A model generated the notes under the pieces. The model was not told the origin of the DNA and did not search any database. It worked only from the letters and a program-made list of their open reading frames with translations. 6,996 nucleotides of DNA from Bacillota bacterium (lineage in GTDB: Bacteria > Bacillota > Clostridia > Oscillospirales > Ruminococcaceae). This document shows positions 5,645 through 6,996 of the stretch, one piece after another. The DNA lies in assembly GCA_023457175.1 (NCBI GenBank), contig JAEWMM010000159.1:1-6996 (forward strand), read 5' to 3'. Position 1 is the first letter of the stretch. Each line of letters begins with the position of its first letter. The translations under genes and the position numbers were made by a program.

Positions 5645-5740
5645 GTGGACGGGCAACCGCTAAAAGACGGCGGATGGCATGAAAAGGCCCGGTTCGCCAT
5701 TAGTATTAAAGGGCCAATTAATGCTATCATGATTTTTTAA
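5645..5740 (+). CDS. Doubtful small ORF (31 codons) in the nudC-AraC gap
   Basis: A GTG at 5645 with AAGAGGA (5633-5639) about five bases upstream opens a frame to TAA at 5738-5740, reading VDGQPLKDGGWHEK and ending GPINAIMIF. An ATG at 5639 is in the same frame but touches the ribosome binding site, so GTG is the better start. No family is recognised. Its 3' third coincides with a terminator-like hairpin and the stop codon falls in the T-run, which is unusual for a real gene. A weak TATGAT (5571-5576) is the only promoter-like box upstream. It may be a short peptide gene, a gene remnant or chance. Confidence 0.2.
   Translation: MDGQPLKDGGWHEKARFAISIKGPINAIMIF
5698..5738 (+). terminator. Possible intrinsic terminator in the nudC-AraC gap
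   Basis: TAGTATTAA (5701-5709) pairs with TTAATGCTA (5718-5726) over nine pairs including one G-U, and CAT/ATG may extend it across a two-base bulge. T6 follows at 5733-5738. The stem is AT-rich, so strength is uncertain. With nothing well supported upstream on this strand, it would end either a short transcript from the gap or read-through. Confidence 0.35.
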
Positions 5741-5767
5741 CAGGCGGCAGAACCGCCTCGGCCTGTT
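5739..5767. other. Strong hairpin without U-tract
   Basis: AACAGGC (5739-5745) pairs perfectly with GCCTGTT (5761-5767). Alternatively GGCGG (5743-5747) pairs with CCGCC (5753-5757) around CAGAA. No T-run follows on either strand, so it is not an ordinary terminator. It lies just upstream of the AAAGGTCA repeats before the AraC gene. Confidence 0.35.
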
Positions 5768-5769
5768 AG

Positions 5770-5795
5770 AAAGGTCAAAACCGAAGAAAAGGTCA
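5770..5795 (+). promoter_or_regulatory. Two direct repeats AAAGGTCA, possible regulator binding site
   Basis: AAAGGTCA occurs at 5770-5777 and again at 5788-5795, 18 bases apart, so on nearly the same helix face. They lie about 90-115 bases upstream of the AraC-family gene. AraC proteins commonly bind tandem half-sites of about two helical turns, so autoregulation is a reasonable guess. No convincing -35/-10 pair was found for this gene, only the A/T-rich stretch after the second repeat. Confidence 0.35.
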
Positions 5796-5810
5796 CATAA
5801 ATTAAAAATT

Positions 5811-5848
5811 CCGGTTAAGCTAGGGGGTTTTTCCAATCGGCATTTTTT
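5811..5848 (+). terminator. Attenuator-like hairpin in the AraC gene leader
   Basis: CCGGTT (5811-5816) pairs with AATCGG (5835-5840) over six pairs including one G-U, with an 18-base loop, followed two bases later by T6 (5843-5848). It lies about 40 bases before the start codon of the downstream regulator, where a terminator would act as an attenuator. The stem is short and the loop large, so this is a weak candidate. Confidence 0.3.
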
Positions 5849-5886
5849 CGCAGGAAAAGGGTCTGTATGGGTCCGAGGTGCAGGCA

Positions 5887-6804
5887 GTGACACAATCGGG
5901 TGACTGCGCCGTCTATCGGTTTATCGGTCCGGGTGGAGAAGGCATCGTCACCTGCCATCAGGTTTTCCCCGGTATTGAGCTGCTGTATAACGATTTTCAC
6001 ATGGGCTGCTGCTTTGGCAGCAAGTGTGCCTGCCCCGATATCATGGAGATTAACCATTGCCACCATGGGCGTTTTGAGTGCGAATTTGACAACGGCACTT
6101 GCGCCTACCTTGAGGAGGGCGACCTTGCGGTCAACCTTTTGAGCAACCGGACCAAGAACCCGTGCTTTCCGTTGGAGCATTATTACGGCGTATCGGTCGT
6201 TATCGACATCACTGAGGCGCCGCATGCCATCTCGTCGGTGCTCGGCAATATTCCCATCGACCTTCTCGCGCTGCGCGACAGGCTCTGCGGCGACAACTGC
6301 TGCTTTATCATGCGCGCGACCGACTCGATCGAGCACATTTTCTCCGAGCTTTACACCGTGCCCGACGCTGTTAAGCCCGGCTATTTTAAGCTGAAGGTGC
6401 TTGAGCTGCTGCTGTTTCTCAGCATCGTCGACATCTCCGGCGGACAACGTCAGCGGCTGTATTTCCATAAGGATCAAGTGAAAATTATCAAGCGTATCAA
6501 GCATTATATCACCGAAAATATCGAAAGTCATTATACACTAAAATCGCTTTCTGAACGTTTCAACATTCCGCTGACCACCATGAAGCTCTGCTTTAAAGGG
6601 GTTTACGGCACTTCAATTTACGCCTTTATCCGTTCTTACCGCATGCAGGCCGCCGCGCTTCTGCTGGCCCAAAGCAATGAGAGCGTCACCGATATCGCAG
6701 GCCAGGTGGGCTACGCCAACGCCAGTAAATTCTCCGGCGCGTTTAAACAGGTTGTTGGCCTGTCCCCGCTACAATACCGCCAAAAGACCCGGCTGGGCAG
6801 ATAA
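5887..6804 (+). CDS. AraC-family transcriptional regulator, cysteine-rich N-terminal domain
   Basis: This is a DNA-binding regulator with an N-terminal sensing domain and a C-terminal double helix-turn-helix. The GTG at 5887 (305 aa) is preferred because GAGGTG lies six bases upstream; GTG 5878 is also possible (308 aa), and an in-frame TAG at 5821 limits extension. Residues 17-110 (GEGIVTCHQVFPGIELLYND, MEINHCHHGRFECEF, LEEGDLAVNLL) match a clostridial AraC group of unknown ligand. The first HTH is about 217-241 (TLKSLSERFNIPLTTMK) and the second 266-298, ending in the classic VGYANASKFSGAFKQVVGLS and PLQYR. Fourteen cysteines are present. C41, C42, C47 and C49 cluster close to C58, H59, H60 and C65, which could bind metal or sense redox state; this is inference. 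Regulators of this group often control neighbouring transporters or themselves, but the target is not visible here. Hairpins and a terminator follow. Confidence 0.9.
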   Translation: MTQSGDCAVYRFIGPGGEGIVTCHQVFPGIELLYNDFHMGCCFGSKCACPDIMEINHCHHGRFECEFDNGTCAYLEEGDLAVNLLSNRTKNPCFPLEHYYGVSVVIDITEAPHAISSVLGNIPIDLLALRDRLCGDNCCFIMRATDSIEHIFSELYTVPDAVKPGYFKLKVLELLLFLSIVDISGGQRQRLYFHKDQVKIIKRIKHYITENIESHYTLKSLSERFNIPLTTMKLCFKGVYGTSIYAFIRSYRMQAAALLLAQSNESVTDIAGQVGYANASKFSGAFKQVVGLSPLQYRQKTRLGR

Positions 6805-6841
6805 GCAGCGTCCGCAAACCGGCTGACAGCGGGCACATGTA

Positions 6842-6863
6842 CGCCTTGTCAAAGGCGCTTTTC
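6842..6863 (+). other. Small hairpin upstream of the main terminator
   Basis: CGCCTT (6842-6847) pairs with AAGGCG (6852-6857) around GTCA, followed by CTTTTC. It may be an auxiliary terminator or a 3'-end stabiliser for the AraC transcript. Confidence 0.4.
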
Positions 6864-6865
6864 TT

Positions 6866-6905
6866 GCGGCGCGGGTTATTTGGCGCTAACTCGCGCCGCT
6901 TTTTT
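6866..6905 (+). terminator. Strong Rho-independent terminator of the AraC gene
   Basis: GCGGCGCGGGTTA (6866-6878) pairs with TAACTCGCGCCGC (6887-6899) over 13 bp with one G-U pair and an 8-base loop. T6 follows at 6900-6905. It is the clearest terminator of the window. A further mini-hairpin TCAGC/GCTGA (6905-6919) with TTTT after it lies immediately downstream. Confidence 0.9.
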
Positions 6906-6919
6906 CAGCTTCCCGCTGA

Positions 6920-6996
6920 TTTTCCAGCACTTAGAGCGGCGTCGGTTTTCAAGTTTTTGTCCAAATGGAGTGAAAAACATCGGTGCGGAGTGGCGC
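6920..6996. other. Window end, no supported gene
   Basis: These 77 bases follow the terminator and contain no convincing start codon with ribosome binding site. On the minus strand an ATG at 6978-6980 opens a 34-codon, strongly basic frame that runs back through the terminator to 6876; it is treated as spurious. Confidence 0.3.

Noticed and set aside
5685..5700. GGTTCGCC resembling a tRNA T-loop
   Set aside because: No acceptor, D or anticodon arms could be formed around it.
5815..6531. Minus-strand frame of 238 codons antisense to the AraC gene
   Set aside because: The plus strand encodes a complete AraC protein with both helix-turn-helix motifs; the antisense frame has no family features.
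6876..6980. Minus-strand 34-codon frame, very Lys/Arg-rich
   Set aside because: It spans the terminator hairpin, lacks a ribosome binding site and is basic mainly because of the GC-rich stem sequence.

Overview
The window looks like a chromosomal segment from a moderately high-GC Firmicute, probably a clostridial or Oscillospiraceae-like anaerobe. The reasons are GAGGAG/AAAGGAAG-type ribosome binding sites, sigma-A promoters with extended -10 boxes, a class I lysyl-tRNA synthetase, and fructose-bisphosphate aldolase and AraC proteins of clostridial type. This placement is inference from sequence style, not a database result. No mobile element, CRISPR array, rRNA or tRNA is visible.

Layout. 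Positions 1-92 hold the last codons of a plus-strand gene, probably a YfcE-like metallophosphoesterase, followed by a strong terminator. A minus-strand class I lysyl-tRNA synthetase (172-2151) carries an extra C-terminal EMAPII/Trbp111-type tRNA-binding domain. It is preceded by a leader of about 237 nt that starts at a good promoter and contains a 146-nt element closed by a long interrupted stem. Divergent from it is a plus-strand operon: a class II aldolase (2568-3539), an ORF of 33 codons that overlaps both neighbours, and an EamA/DMT-family transporter (3631-4551). The transporter converges on a minus-strand NADH diphosphatase of the NudC type (4615-5439). A 447-base gap follows, with the nudC promoter, a doubtful small ORF, several hairpins, a pair of direct repeats and an attenuator-like hairpin. 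The gap leads into an AraC-family regulator (5887-6804), which ends in a tandem hairpin/terminator region.

How it works together. The genes do not form one pathway. The synthetase and NudC are housekeeping functions (translation; NAD(H) and NAD-RNA turnover), each in its own transcription unit. The aldolase and transporter may be co-transcribed and could serve sugar-phosphate or metabolite handling, but the aldolase has lost two residues used by fructose-bisphosphate aldolases for substrate recognition, so its substrate is open. The AraC protein is cysteine-rich and may control itself or genes to the right of the window.

Most worth a second look: the structured leader of the class I LysRS, which shows no T-box consensus; the LysRS/EMAPII fusion; the altered active-site segment of the aldolase; and the cysteine-rich AraC regulator with its repeat-plus-hairpin upstream region. 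No strong case for a wholly new multi-gene system was found.
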